Of a stretch of 64,000 nucleotides of DNA, positions 25,774-35,608 are shown piece by piece; position 1 is the first letter of the stretch, and each line of letters starts with the position of its first letter. A model generated the notes under the pieces. The model ran no database searches. It was given only the letters and a program-made list of their open reading frames with translations, and was not told the origin of the DNA. Both the position numbers and the translations under genes were made by a program. This stretch comes from Leptospira haakeii (lineage in GTDB: Bacteria; Spirochaetota; Leptospiria; Leptospirales; Leptospiraceae). Where the stretch lies: assembly GCF_002812045.1 (NCBI RefSeq), contig NZ_NPEG01000014.1, forward strand, positions 19,020-83,019, written 5' to 3'.

Positions 25774-27045
25774 TTAAAGAGCTTTACTCGCGATATCTTT
25801 ACGGAAGAAGGTTTTGGAAATTTTAAATCCGCTTAGATAAGAATAAACCTTATCCACCGATTCTTTTAAGTCCTTACCGTAAGAAGAGATTCCTAGAATT
25901 CTTCCACCTGTCGATATTAAGTTTCCATCCTTTTTTGAAGTGCCGGCATGAAAAACTACAAGATCTTTACTATTTGTTTCAGGTAAATTTAAAGGAATAT
26001 TCTTTGCATAAGAATCGGGGTAACCTTCCGCGGCCAAAACGACCACGGTAGATGCTCCGGGTTTCAAACCTATTTTTACTTCTCCAAGTGCCCCTTTGGC
26101 AGATGCCTGGAAAATTTCGAGTAAGTCACCTTCTAACATCGGTAATACACATTGTGTCTCAGGGTCACCGAATCTACAATTGAACTCTACTACTCTAGGA
26201 TTTCCTTTAGTATCTATCATTAATCCAGCATATAAAAGGCCTTTATAAGGATTTCCTTTCTTGCGGAAAATCTCGAATACCGGTTGGAAAACGAGAGTAT
26301 TCACTTTTTCTAATGTTTCTTTAGTGACGATTGGGGCGGGACAATAGGCGCCCATTCCGCCTGTATTCGGTCCTTGGTCTCCATCATAAGCTCTCTTATG
26401 GTCTTGAGCAGCAGGAAGAGTGAAATAAGTGTCTCCATCGCTGATCGCAAAGATAGAAGCTTCTTGTCCTTCCATGAACTCTTCTATAACAACTTTAGAT
26501 CCACTTTTTCCGAATTTATTATCTAAAAAGATCTCTTTTAAGGCTTGTTCAGCTTGAGAAAGTTCAGTGCAAACTGTCACACCTTTACCTGCAGCGAGGC
26601 CATCCGCCTTGATTACGATCGGTGCTCCTTCTTTTTGAACATAAGAATGGGCTGATTCGTAATTTTCAAAAGAAGCATACTTAGCTGTAGGAACTCCAGC
26701 TTCTATCATTAATGCTTTTGCAAATTCCTTCGAGCCTTCTATCTGGGCGCAATAAGCAGAAGGTCCGAAAACCGGAACTCCTATCTCAGCCAGCCAATCT
26801 CCGATCCCGTCAACTAAAGGATCTTCCGGACCGACTACTACTAAATCATATTCATTTTTTTGAATAAAGTTTTGAACTGAGGACTTGTTCTTTAGATCGA
26901 AAGAATTCGGAGCTAAAACCTCGGAATCAGGAAAACCTCCGTTGCCTGGAAAAACATGCAATTGACCGAGTTTTGGGGATTGGCGAAGCTTATAAGCAAT
27001 AGCACTCTCGCGACCACCGGAGCCGATTAGAAGGATCTTAGACAT
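25774..27045 (-). CDS. purD: phosphoribosylamine-glycine ligase
   Basis: 423 aa, normal length. The N-domain begins [13 protein letters not shown]; the ATP-grasp core has [13 protein letters not shown] and [10 protein letters not shown], the [20 protein letters not shown] signature, and [11 protein letters not shown]. It joins 5-phosphoribosylamine and glycine to form GAR in de novo purine synthesis. It starts 29 nt after valS and is followed after 4 nt by the unknown 281-aa gene. Confidence 0.96.
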   Translation of the reverse strand: MSKILLIGSGGRESAIAYKLRQSPKLGQLHVFPGNGGFPDSEVLAPNSFDLKNKSSVQNFIQKNEYDLVVVGPEDPLVDGIGDWLAEIGVPVFGPSAYCAQIEGSKEFAKALMIEAGVPTAKYASFENYESAHSYVQKEGAPIVIKADGLAAGKGVTVCTELSQAEQALKEIFLDNKFGKSGSKVVIEEFMEGQEASIFAISDGDTYFTLPAAQDHKRAYDGDQGPNTGGMGAYCPAPIVTKETLEKVNTLVFQPVFEIFRKKGNPYKGLLYAGLMIDTKGNPRVVEFNCRFGDPETQCVLPMLEGDLLEIFQASAKGALGEVKIGLKPGASTVVVLAAEGYPDSYAKNIPLNLPETNSKDLVVFHAGTSKKDGNLISTGGRILGISSYGKDLKESVDKVYSYLSGFKISKTFFRKDIASKAL

Positions 27046-27074
27046 AATATTTCACCGCGGTTTAATCCGAAAAA

Positions 27075-29723
27075 TTAACCTAGTTTTTCCAAACCTTTTT
27101 GGAGAACTTCTTTTTTATCACGGACACTCTTCAGTTTTTCTTTTTCTTTTTCGATCACATCCGGATTTGCTTTCGCAATGAAGTTCTCGTTTCCTAATTT
27201 AGATGCGAGTTTCTCTTCTTCTTGGATCAACTTCTGTAATTCTTTATCTATACGTGCTCTTTCTTTTTCGAAGTCTATCATTCCTGCTAAAGGAAGAATT
27301 ACTTCTCCGAAACGAAATGCTCCTACTGAGTCCGTTTTTTCTCCGGCATAGCTTGCATTCACTTCTATACTTTCTAAACGAGCTAACTGTAAGATAGAAA
27401 ACTCAAAATCTTTTACTGCAGAAGCGACGATAGGCTCGGAGGATTTCAAGATCACCTTACATTTTTTATCTAATGGAACACCGTTCTCCGCTCTTTGAAC
27501 ACGAATTTGAGTCACTACATCTTGCAGAATGATAGTTTTCTGAACACCTTCGTCACCGGCAGAAACATTATAAGATATCGGGAAAGGAGTTTGGATCAAA
27601 AAATCTCCTTCGCTGAATACTTCGTAAATTTCCTCGGTTAAGAAAGGCATAAAAGGATGAAGAAGTCCCAATGCTTTAATTAGAATACTTGCAAGTACTT
27701 GTTTTGCGATCTCTTGAGATTCTTCGCCGAGTTTTCCGTAAATTCTGGGTTTAACTAACTCGATATACCAATCGCAGAAATCTCCCCAAACAAAATCATA
27801 AATTTGAGAAGCCATTTCGAAAAACAGAAATTTAGAATATGCTTTTTCGTAATTGGCAAGAGTTTCGTTGAACTTATGAAGGATCCATTTATCCATCGGT
27901 TCCAATTTAGAACCGTATTTTGATTCTAGATCTTCCAATTTCCAATCTGCATCCATATTCATTAGGATGAAACGACTGGAGTTCCAGATCTTATTACAGA
28001 AAGATCGATATCCGTCTAACCTGCTCTCATCAAAAAGAACATCTTTTGCTTCAGGTAAAGTCGCAGCTAAGAAGAAACGGAAAGAATCGGTTCCGTATTT
28101 ATTCATCATATCCAGAGGATCGATAACGTTTCCTATAGATTTGGAAAACTTCTTACCTTCTTTATCTCTTACTAATCCGTGGATGATAATTTTTTGGAAA
28201 GGAGCCTTGCCTAAAAACTTCTTTCCCATCATGATCATTCTGGCTACCCAGAAAAATATAATATCAAATCCGGTAACGAGTACGGATGTCGGATAGAATT
28301 TTTTAAGATCTTCCGTATTCTCCGGCCAACCTAAGGTAGAGAATGGCCATAGCTGAGAAGAAAACCAAGTATCTAAAACATCAGTATCTTGTTCCACTTC
28401 TGTAGAATTACATTTAGGACAGTTATTAACTTTAGTTTCGGAAACTTCTATATGTTTGCAATTTTTGCAATGATATGCAGGGATACGATGTCCCCACCAT
28501 AGCTGACGAGAGATGCACCAATCTCTAATATTGTTCATCCACTCGTAGAAAGTTTTTTCCCAAAGTTTAGGAACAAATTCAGTTTCTCCGGATTGAACTG
28601 CTTGGATTGCAAGTTCAGCCAAAGGTTTCATTTTACAGAACCACTGTGTAGATAAGTAAGGTTCTATAATTTCTCCACCTCTGGAGTTATGGCCGATAGA
28701 ATGAGTATGTTCTTCTATCTTTTCTACCAGTCCTAGATCTTGCAGATCATCGATTACTTTTTTACGAGCTACGAATCTTTCTAATCCTGCGTATTTACCT
28801 GCGTTCTCGTTTAGAGTCGCATTCGGATTCATCACTAATAATGGTTTAAGTCCTAGTCTTTGGCCGGCTTCGAAGTCATTCGGATCATGAGCAGGAGTGA
28901 TCTTAACCAAACCGGACCCGAATTCTTTATCTACGAAAGAATCGAATAGAAGTGGGATTTTTCTATCGGTTAGTGGGAGCTCCAACTCCGCACCTTTTAA
29001 AGATTTATATCTTTCGTCGTCAGGATGAGCTGCAACTGCAACGTCTCCGAACATAGTTTCAGGTCTTGTTGTAGCAACGATCAAATATTTGCCTGGTTGG
29101 CCTACAATAGGATAACGAAGATGATAAAGTTTACCTTTTACTTCTCTATGCTCTACTTCCAGATCGGAAATAGCGGTCAGAGTTTTAGGACACCAGTTGA
29201 TGATCCTTTCTCCTCTGTATATTAAACCTTCATCATATAATGTTTTGAAAACTTTGAAAACCGCTTTGGACAATCCTTCGTCCATGGTGAATCTGGAACG
29301 AGACCAATCCACCGATTCTCCCAAAAGCCTTTGCTGGTTTTGGATCATTCCACCTGAGTGTTCCTTCCATTCCCAAACTTTTTTTTCGAATTCTTCTCTT
29401 GTGAAATCGGTTCTCTTTTTACCTTCTTTAGCAAGTTCCCTTTCTACAACGACTTGAGTCGCGATCCCTGCATGATCGGTGCCTGGAACCCAAAGAGCGG
29501 ATTTACCTTTTTTTCGTTCAATGCGGGTCAGAATATCTTGGATAGTATGATTGAGTGCGTGACCAATATGAAGGCTTCCGGTCACGTTAGGAGGAGGAAG
29601 AACGATGGTAAAAGATTCCCTTGCTTTGAGGTTTGGCTCAAAACTTTTTTCCTTCTCCCAGAGAGAGATCCATTTCGGTTCTACGCTGGTAGGTTCGTAG
29701 CGATCGCTGATTTGTTTCTTCAT
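27075..29723 (-). CDS. valS: valyl-tRNA synthetase
   Basis: 882 aa. Class I synthetase with H-I-G-H at 52-55 and the K-M-S-K-S equivalent as K-F-S-K-S (about residue 535). A zinc-ribbon-like C-K-N-C...C-P-K-C insertion lies near residues 415-440, the CP1 editing domain occupies about 180-350, and a C-terminal coiled-coil arm (about 815-882) typical of ValRS is present. It charges tRNA-Val in the cytosol. First gene of the reverse-strand run with purD. Confidence 0.97.
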   Translation of the reverse strand: MKKQISDRYEPTSVEPKWISLWEKEKSFEPNLKARESFTIVLPPPNVTGSLHIGHALNHTIQDILTRIERKKGKSALWVPGTDHAGIATQVVVERELAKEGKKRTDFTREEFEKKVWEWKEHSGGMIQNQQRLLGESVDWSRSRFTMDEGLSKAVFKVFKTLYDEGLIYRGERIINWCPKTLTAISDLEVEHREVKGKLYHLRYPIVGQPGKYLIVATTRPETMFGDVAVAAHPDDERYKSLKGAELELPLTDRKIPLLFDSFVDKEFGSGLVKITPAHDPNDFEAGQRLGLKPLLVMNPNATLNENAGKYAGLERFVARKKVIDDLQDLGLVEKIEEHTHSIGHNSRGGEIIEPYLSTQWFCKMKPLAELAIQAVQSGETEFVPKLWEKTFYEWMNNIRDWCISRQLWWGHRIPAYHCKNCKHIEVSETKVNNCPKCNSTEVEQDTDVLDTWFSSQLWPFSTLGWPENTEDLKKFYPTSVLVTGFDIIFFWVARMIMMGKKFLGKAPFQKIIIHGLVRDKEGKKFSKSIGNVIDPLDMMNKYGTDSFRFFLAATLPEAKDVLFDESRLDGYRSFCNKIWNSSRFILMNMDADWKLEDLESKYGSKLEPMDKWILHKFNETLANYEKAYSKFLFFEMASQIYDFVWGDFCDWYIELVKPRIYGKLGEESQEIAKQVLASILIKALGLLHPFMPFLTEEIYEVFSEGDFLIQTPFPISYNVSAGDEGVQKTIILQDVVTQIRVQRAENGVPLDKKCKVILKSSEPIVASAVKDFEFSILQLARLESIEVNASYAGEKTDSVGAFRFGEVILPLAGMIDFEKERARIDKELQKLIQEEEKLASKLGNENFIAKANPDVIEKEKEKLKSVRDKKEVLQKGLEKLG

Positions 29724-29807
29724 AGCCTTCGTTCGGATAGAATTTTCCGTCGGAGGGTGAGGTCAAGTCGTACTGATCCCATAATTAAAAGAGAATACTG
29801 AATAAAA

Positions 29808-29834
29808 AAGGCCCTAGAGCGATTCCAGGGCCTT
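29808..29834 (-). terminator. intrinsic terminator after DUF1801 gene
   Basis: AAGGCCCT/AGGGCCTT forms an 8-bp stem with an 11-nt loop. On the reverse strand it is followed at once by TTTTTTATTC, a proper U-tract, and it lies 50 nt past the DUF1801 stop. It separates that operon from valS. Confidence 0.8.
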
Positions 29835-29883
29835 AAAACATAAAGATCTGTTTTATAACGAGATATTAGAGAGGTATCTTTTC

Positions 29884-30264
29884 CTATTGTAAGGTCTTTT
29901 TGAGTAATGTTTTAAGATAAGAAGAAGGGAACTTCTCCTTATCCTTGATCAACACACAGTTCTTGCCATTTTCCGATTTTGGAAACTTGGCTCGAAATGC
30001 TCTTACAAAAGATTCTTCACAGAAATAGATAGAAAGATGGCTTTTATGGTTCGAGAACGCGACCCATCGCCCATTTCTTTCAAAAGTAGGCATACCGTAT
30101 TTCAGACTTTCTCTAAGATCCGAAAATTCTTCTCGGATCGAATCCACCAAATCCTGTAATTTTTCACTCCTTACGGAAGGAGTTCTTTCTAAATAGTCCT
30201 CCACATCTGGATTTGAATTTGAATCCAATCTAGGGAGTGTGGGAACTAAAGCATAAAGTAGCAT
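29884..30264 (-). CDS. DUF1801 (YdhG-like) domain protein
   Basis: 126 aa. The segment V-D-S-I-R-E-E-F-S-D-L-R-E-S-L-K-Y-G-M-P-T-F, then W-V-A-F-S-N-H-K-S-H-L-S-I-Y-F and a final lysine-rich helix are the DUF1801/YdhG pattern, small cytosolic proteins sometimes described as frataxin-like. It follows a TetR gene after 32 nt on the same strand, so it is probably the regulator's co-transcribed partner. Function is not established. Confidence 0.75.
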   Translation of the reverse strand: MLLYALVPTLPRLDSNSNPDVEDYLERTPSVRSEKLQDLVDSIREEFSDLRESLKYGMPTFERNGRWVAFSNHKSHLSIYFCEESFVRAFRAKFPKSENGKNCVLIKDKEKFPSSYLKTLLKKTLQ

Positions 30265-30296
30265 ATATTTGTCCTAGGGGCAGGACCCTATTTCAC

Positions 30297-31034
30297 TTAA
30301 CCTGCGTTCGCAACCAATGGTAAAGGTTCCAAGCTTGGAGCAGAAACCGCACCACCTTTGAAAAGTTGAGCGAGCTCGCTCCAATCTTCTCTGCTAAAAT
30401 AATCTAATCCGCCATCTGGACAGCCGAGCAGATCTTCTATCGTTTTGTGATAAGAAAGCATCAAGTCGTATAGATCGGTCTCGGATTCTTTACTTCTTCC
30501 TAAAAGATAGAAAGCAACTTTTTCACCCAAAGCATCGCTTAGGTCAAAAATGATGGAAGTCAGGTGATCTGCTCTCAATGCACTTCTGAGTGATCCGTCC
30601 TGCTGGCCTTCTACTATCAAAGAAGCAAATAATGGAAAACTTAAATCCACGGATTTGCGTCTGATCTTATCTCTCAATTGAAGATTGCTGGCCGAGAAAA
30701 GGGATTCCAGAAGGAAGCGAACTTCTTCCGATTTACCTTTTTTCCAGTTTCTCGCAACAATGAGTGCTCTGCGGAGTTTATCCAGGCCGCTGCCTTCTGA
30801 TCCCAAATCTCCAATCTCTGCTTGCATAGCTGCATGCGCTTCCTTTGCGAATTGCACTGCTATCTCTTCTAAAAGTTCTTCTTTGGATTGAAAATGGTGG
30901 TAAAAGGTGCCTTTAGCTATATCTAAAGCGGATAGAATATCCTGAATGGATGTGGTTTCGTACCCTTTTTCGAAGAATAGCCTTCTGGATTCGTTTAGAA
31001 TTCTTTCTTTTGTGGAGATTTTCGCTGGGATCAT
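30297..31034 (-). CDS. TetR/AcrR-family regulator
   Basis: 245 aa. A clear HTH (E-T-T-S-I-Q-D-I-L-S-A-L-D-I-A-K-G-T-F-Y-H-H-F-Q-S-K-E-E-L-L, about 26-55) with a longer than usual helical C-terminal ligand domain. It lies next to a dense set of A-C-C-G-A-C half sites in its own upstream region, which strongly suggests autoregulation and perhaps control of a wider regulon. DUF1801 follows in the operon. Confidence 0.85.
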   Translation of the reverse strand: MIPAKISTKERILNESRRLFFEKGYETTSIQDILSALDIAKGTFYHHFQSKEELLEEIAVQFAKEAHAAMQAEIGDLGSEGSGLDKLRRALIVARNWKKGKSEEVRFLLESLFSASNLQLRDKIRRKSVDLSFPLFASLIVEGQQDGSLRSALRADHLTSIIFDLSDALGEKVAFYLLGRSKESETDLYDLMLSYHKTIEDLLGCPDGGLDYFSREDWSELAQLFKGGAVSAPSLEPLPLVANAG

Positions 31035-31052
31035 TGGGGTTCCTCCTGCTAA

Positions 31053-31065
31053 ACCGACGGTCGGT
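31053..31065. promoter_or_regulatory. palindromic operator ACCGACGGTCGGT
   Basis: A perfect 13-bp palindrome (ACCGAC-G-GTCGGT) 19 nt upstream of the TetR start codon, where it could block its promoter. Confidence 0.6.
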
Positions 31066-31095
31066 ATAGACCATTAGTCGGTTTTGACAATACAT

Positions 31096-31110
31096 CCGAC
31101 TATGCGTCGG
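31096..31110. promoter_or_regulatory. related operator CCGAC-N5-GTCGG
   Basis: A looser version of the same half-site pair with a 5-nt spacer; a further single AGTCGGT half site lies at 31076-31082. Confidence 0.4.
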
Positions 31111-31196
31111 TCAAACATATTTCAAAACAACGGTCAAAAAAATCAACAAAGGAAACAAATAAAATGAAAAATGTTTCCTGACTTTCTGGCGGAAAA

Positions 31197-31209
31197 ACCG
31201 ACAGTCGGT
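31197..31209. promoter_or_regulatory. palindromic operator ACCGACAGTCGGT
   Basis: A second perfect ACCGAC-N-GTCGGT palindrome, identical in both arms to that at 31053-31065 and 132 nt away. Two identical sites in one gap argue for specific protein recognition, most simply by the adjacent TetR protein. Confidence 0.55.
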
Positions 31210-31607
31210 CGAGTCTCCTGTATTTAGTATTGGGTATCATTATTTTTTATTCTTCTTTTGTGATCGAAGTTACGTTAGACGAAATCTATCTCCAGACATA
31301 TTGTTTGTATGTTCTGAGTTTAAAAATATTCTTAGTTGTATTTTGGATTCATATGAGGATATATATTCCGTAATTATAATATTTGTTTTTAGATCTGGGT
31401 TTTCTCTTCCGATCGGTATAAAGACATAGTTCCTCATTTGGGATACGGTTTTTAAAAAAATTTCGAAATATTTCGTCTACCGTATGTTTTTAGTCTTCAT
31501 TCTTTCAAAAACGGTCTTTTCTTCCATGAATTTGTCTCAAATATAGTTAATATACATATACTTAGAAAGCCCTGTTGGAATCGGAAGGCTAGAATATCGA
31601 GGTGAGC

Positions 31608-33950
31608 ATGAATCGAAAAATTATCGGAATAATAATCCTTACCTCTGTGTTGTTGTCTATTTCCTGTAATAAGCCGACATCTTCCGGAAATTGGCTGAAT
31701 TCCCTTTTAACATTCAATCTGTCCGTGGGGCAACAGGGTTCACAACTTCCGGGCACTTCTCCAGAGATTGTGGAAATGTATGCAGATAAATTCCGATCCG
31801 GAGAATACCAGATCAATTCTGGTTCCAGCCCGATTTCCAAGGTTTCGGCCAGTCTTTCCGTAAGTTCCGAACGCGTGGATTTTTTACCGGATCAATTAAA
31901 GATCTCTTTGAAAGAAATCGAATTGGTTTCCTCTGAGGGAACTAGCACGATACAGACTACATTCGTTAACGAATTGGATCTTTTAAAGGCAAAACAGAGT
32001 CCTACTTTGATTTTAAAACGGATGGGATTGCAAACCGGCTTTTATAAACAAATCAAATTGAGACTTACAAGTACGAATGGTACTGCGATCCGATCCGGAC
32101 AACAATATCCGGTGGTTCTATCTAGTGAGGAAATTACCATCAAGCAGTCTTCTCCTTTCGAGATGGTAAATGGATTGGATACGAATCTGATTTTGGAAAC
32201 CGATTTTAGTTCCCTAGTATTTTCTCCGGATACGGGTTATGCCTTCGCTCCACAAATCACATTAAAAGAATCGAATTTAGCTCTTCCTTTCACACAGGGA
32301 GTTGCCATTGTAAAATTCAAAACTAAAATCACTAAGATTCTCAAACCCGAAGGATATATGGGGGTCGGATTGGAATCCACGGATCTGATCCTGAAAAAGT
32401 ATGGCTGCGGTGAAATTTATCCTCTTTCCGATAATTTAGGCGATTTGGATCCCGAAGCGAGTTCTGCTGTAGGATTCGATAGAACCTATCTTTTGGTGTT
32501 CGGCGCTACTATGGATATTCTAGAAGTTCTGTTTCAATTGTCCGCTGATCCGAATGTGGAACAGGCTAGTTTGAATAATTATGTGGATTCCAGTGTTACT
32601 TCTCCGAATGATCCCGAAGCTTCCCTTAATTATGGCGGGCAGCAGATACGTTATCTAAATCGAATCGGAGCTTATGATGCCTGGGATATTAGCCAAGGTG
32701 ATCCTGATATGACCATTGCTGTAATCGATACCGGAGTGGACGACGGGCATCCGGATCTTCAGGGAAGAGTTGTTCAAGGTCCTTCGGTAATTTTTAAGTC
32801 CGTTATCCTTCCTATAAAAATCCAAGGAATTGTAGGGACCATGCCTTTCATTTATACATATCCGGATTATGGTCCTATTTTTGTTCCGAAACAACCAATC
32901 TATGGAAGTTCGGCTCATGGAACTCATGTTGCGGGGACTATTGGAGCCACAGCGAATAATTCCACTGGAGGTGCTGGAATCAATTGGAATAGTAAGGTTC
33001 TTTCTATCCCTGTTTTCTCCTACTCATCGGAAGCAAACGATTTGAGAACCAGCGATATACAAGTGGCCCTTGGAATTCTTGAAGCTGCCAGAAGGGGAGC
33101 CAAGGTGATTAACATGAGCCTGGGTGGAGAAGGTTTCACATATTGTATGTTAGGTTGTCAGCTACAGGTGTTTACAAATACCGCAGAACGAGATGCAGTT
33201 TCTTACGCATATAATAAACGAATCGTGATCGTGGCATCCGCCGGGAACGAAAACAGATCAATTTCTGCCTATCCGGGCACTCCGGAGTTTCGCGCAGCAT
33301 ACCCTGCTAGCTTTAACGAAGTAATCTCCGTGGGCGCTTTGGATTACTTCTATAATTATAATCAAAGAGCATCATTCTCAAATTTCGGAAAAGTTGATAT
33401 TTCCGCGCCCGGAACTTTTGTCTATTCCACCGTTTTAGAGAACGGATATGCAAATTATAACGGGACTTCTATGGCGGCTCCTATGGTTGCCGCGTTTGCG
33501 AGTATCATCTTGGCTAGAAGTCCAGATCTTCATCCTAGTATGGTGAAAGAAAAAATGTGCAATAGTGCGACGGCTCTGACCAATACGGATTGGCATGGAT
33601 GTGGAAGGATCAATATAGGCGCCACCTTAACTGCGATGAATGCCGAACTTCCTCCGCCCAAGATCACATCCAATTGCGGAGCACCTGGACAACCCGCATG
33701 TTCGGCCGGAATGTATTTACAACCATGGAGCCATCAATTTACAGCTACGGGAGGAACTCCACCTTATGTTTGGAGTTACGTTAAAGGAGGCTTACCAGGT
33801 GCTGCCGGCTCTACGAAATATAATAGTTCCGGTTATATGTGGGGCCCCCCTACTTATTGGTGGGGACCGGGTTGGACCTTCGAAATGAAAGTTACCGACG
33901 CAAACGGTAATTCGGATATCAGAAGTTTCTACTTTGCATCTACATTATAG
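31608..33950 (+). CDS. subtilisin-like (S8) protease lipoprotein with DUF4382-like and Ig-like regions
   Basis: 780 aa from the ATG at 31608; a GTG at 31602 is in frame, but GAGGTG there makes a good ribosome site for the ATG. A lipobox L-L-S-I-S-C gives Cys20. Residues about 76-220 resemble DUF4382, about 230-328 an inhibitor-I9-like propeptide (V-A-I-V-K-F-K...), and about 355-660 the peptidase S8 domain with Asp374 (V-I-D-T-G-V), His437 (A-H-G-T-H-V-A-G) and Ser621 (N-G-T-S-M-A-A-P) all intact. The C-terminus holds an Ig-like/PIG-type domain (T-G-G-T-P-P-Y-V-W-S-Y). Expected to be a surface or periplasm-facing active protease. Unusually rich domain assembly. Confidence 0.85.
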   Translation: MNRKIIGIIILTSVLLSISCNKPTSSGNWLNSLLTFNLSVGQQGSQLPGTSPEIVEMYADKFRSGEYQINSGSSPISKVSASLSVSSERVDFLPDQLKISLKEIELVSSEGTSTIQTTFVNELDLLKAKQSPTLILKRMGLQTGFYKQIKLRLTSTNGTAIRSGQQYPVVLSSEEITIKQSSPFEMVNGLDTNLILETDFSSLVFSPDTGYAFAPQITLKESNLALPFTQGVAIVKFKTKITKILKPEGYMGVGLESTDLILKKYGCGEIYPLSDNLGDLDPEASSAVGFDRTYLLVFGATMDILEVLFQLSADPNVEQASLNNYVDSSVTSPNDPEASLNYGGQQIRYLNRIGAYDAWDISQGDPDMTIAVIDTGVDDGHPDLQGRVVQGPSVIFKSVILPIKIQGIVGTMPFIYTYPDYGPIFVPKQPIYGSSAHGTHVAGTIGATANNSTGGAGINWNSKVLSIPVFSYSSEANDLRTSDIQVALGILEAARRGAKVINMSLGGEGFTYCMLGCQLQVFTNTAERDAVSYAYNKRIVIVASAGNENRSISAYPGTPEFRAAYPASFNEVISVGALDYFYNYNQRASFSNFGKVDISAPGTFVYSTVLENGYANYNGTSMAAPMVAAFASIILARSPDLHPSMVKEKMCNSATALTNTDWHGCGRINIGATLTAMNAELPPPKITSNCGAPGQPACSAGMYLQPWSHQFTATGGTPPYVWSYVKGGLPGAAGSTKYNSSGYMWGPPTYWWGPGWTFEMKVTDANGNSDIRSFYFASTL

Positions 33951-33980
33951 ATTTAAGTAAAATTTCCGGTTTGAGTTGAA

Positions 33981-34021
33981 TTAGATAAAATAGATTAAAT
34001 AATAGAATCTATTTTATCTAA
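33981..34021. terminator. 16-bp perfect AT-rich inverted repeat between convergent genes
   Basis: TTAGATAAAATAGATT (33981-33996) is fully complementary to 34006-34021 with a 9-nt loop. It includes the stop codon of the reverse-strand gene and follows the protease stop by 30 nt. It may be a bidirectional terminator, although it is AT-rich. Confidence 0.5.
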
Positions 34022-35608
34022 CAAAAGTTTATATCCGTTTTCTCCGACAGTCTTACTTCCTAACGAGAATTCGATTTTTCGAATCAGATCAGTGAATGGG
34101 ATTTTATATTTTTCTAAAATAGAGGAAAGTTCTCTGTGAATAGGAGAAATAGAAAAAGTCGCAGAAGGTATTTTTAAGAATAGCGCCTCGAATACACTTT
34201 GGCCGAAATACCCCAAAAATTTTTCAGAAGATCTCAATTTCCGTAAGTATTGAACTCTTGAAAGTCTAGGAAAATATTCTATCTCATTTGTTTTCGGAGG
34301 GATTCCTCCGATCCTAATTCTTTTTTTAGGAGAATTTTGGATCAAGGATCTATCCAAATTTTCGGATTCTTCTTTTCCTAAGTTTCCTGCGTAACAAAAA
34401 ATCCCATATTCTTTGACCGGATCTTTTTTTTCGCCGATTGCAGAGGAGATTAAGTTGAGTGGAATTAAGATCTGTTCCCAGTGGAAATTCTGATCATTTT
34501 GGGGATGTGGGAGAAGATCCCAAAAATCATACTTCTCTTTATCTTCTCCGAAATGATCTAAAAGTAGCACTTTTGTTTTTTGGTAAGATATCGGGATCCC
34601 TATATCTCTATAATCTATTAGAAGAATATCATATTCTCCGTCTCTTGGAAATGTGGAAATCCATTCAGGTTCCCACCCTCTATATGGTAACAAAGAATAT
34701 AATAGAGAAGTCCTAGAAAAATGTCCGGAACCGAATTCTTTTGCAGGAGCGACTAATACTCCGATTTTCCCTTTGGTGTTTTGGTTTGGAGAAGGAAGAT
34801 TAAATTTTACCTGAGGAATATCCAGATTTTTTTGGAATAGAGTAGGATCTTCCTTTTCCCATTCTAAAAATTCTTTTGTATTAAAATTACCAATGGTTTC
34901 GAAAGATTTTTTAGAGAGTAGACCTGAGATTGTTTCGAAATCTTCGGGAGTGTCTACGGTCAGTCTGAAATTTGACAACCTGGTCCCTTCTTCCTTTGTT
35001 AGTAAACTAGGGATTGCAGTGATCTTGTATTGATTAGGGTCTTCTTTGATATGAATGCTTACATGTTCTTTATGTCTTTCTTCCTGTTGTAAGTCCGAAA
35101 GATTTAGAAGCGCAGAAGTTCTAAAAACTTCTCCTCCTGTTCCTAAGGGTAATCCCTTAAAATAAGCAAGGTCGGAATCTGATTCTATGAATGTTTGGAT
35201 GAGCAGATCCAAGTGGGTTGTATCATAAAACGGATTGTCTCCGGTCAGTCTTAGGATTGCATCTGCGCCGAATTTTTCAGAAGCAAGAATATATCTTTGG
35301 CGAACATCTTCCAATGGGCCGGAGAAATGATTCATTCCTTTCTTCTTCAAAAAAGATTCCAGTTCCGAATCTCCTTCCGGGATCAGATAGATGATCCTGG
35401 AATTCGGTAGGATCTTCAAAATCCTGGAATGAATATGATCTAAGATCGTCCTATCCGAATTATAAGGGATCGGACGGATTACTTTTTTAGGGAATCTTGT
35501 AGATCCAGTCCTCGCTTGTATAAAAGCGAATAAAGAACGGATCTTAGTATTAGGCGTTGAATGTATACCACTCATCGCAAGAAAGGCAAGGGGCGGGAAT
35601 AGATTCAT
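33995..35608 (-). CDS. SpsF-like cytidylyltransferase fused to PseG-like glycan enzyme domain
   Basis: 537 aa. Residues about 25-265 are a nucleotidyltransferase of the SpsF/CMP-sugar type (F-I-Q-A-R-T-G-S-T-R-F-P-K-K, L-R-L-T-G-D-N-P-F-Y-D). Residues about 285-530 look like a GT-B-fold PseG-type UDP-sugar hydrolase (G-S-G-H-F-S-R-T-S-L-L, L-L-L-D-H-F-G, F-G-Y-F-G-Q-S-V-F-E-A-L). In other bacteria these activities serve pseudaminic or related nonulosonic acid pathways. AAAGGAG sits before the ATG, so this start is preferred over Met12. It overlaps the upstream spiro-SPASM gene by 59 nt, implying coupled expression and a shared pathway. The exact sugar is unknown. Confidence 0.75.
   Translation of the reverse strand: MNLFPPLAFLAMSGIHSTPNTKIRSLFAFIQARTGSTRFPKKVIRPIPYNSDRTILDHIHSRILKILPNSRIIYLIPEGDSELESFLKKKGMNHFSGPLEDVRQRYILASEKFGADAILRLTGDNPFYDTTHLDLLIQTFIESDSDLAYFKGLPLGTGGEVFRTSALLNLSDLQQEERHKEHVSIHIKEDPNQYKITAIPSLLTKEEGTRLSNFRLTVDTPEDFETISGLLSKKSFETIGNFNTKEFLEWEKEDPTLFQKNLDIPQVKFNLPSPNQNTKGKIGVLVAPAKEFGSGHFSRTSLLYSLLPYRGWEPEWISTFPRDGEYDILLIDYRDIGIPISYQKTKVLLLDHFGEDKEKYDFWDLLPHPQNDQNFHWEQILIPLNLISSAIGEKKDPVKEYGIFCYAGNLGKEESENLDRSLIQNSPKKRIRIGGIPPKTNEIEYFPRLSRVQYLRKLRSSEKFLGYFGQSVFEALFLKIPSATFSISPIHRELSSILEKYKIPFTDLIRKIEFSLGSKTVGENGYKLLLDKIDSII

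Larger units (their letters stand above)
31035..31601. other. 567-nt non-coding region between TetR and subtilisin genes
   Basis: No credible gene is visible. The left 180 nt hold the operator-like palindromes described separately; the rest is AT-rich and should contain the promoter of the protease lipoprotein gene. I could not choose a convincing -35/-10 pair. Confidence 0.6.
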
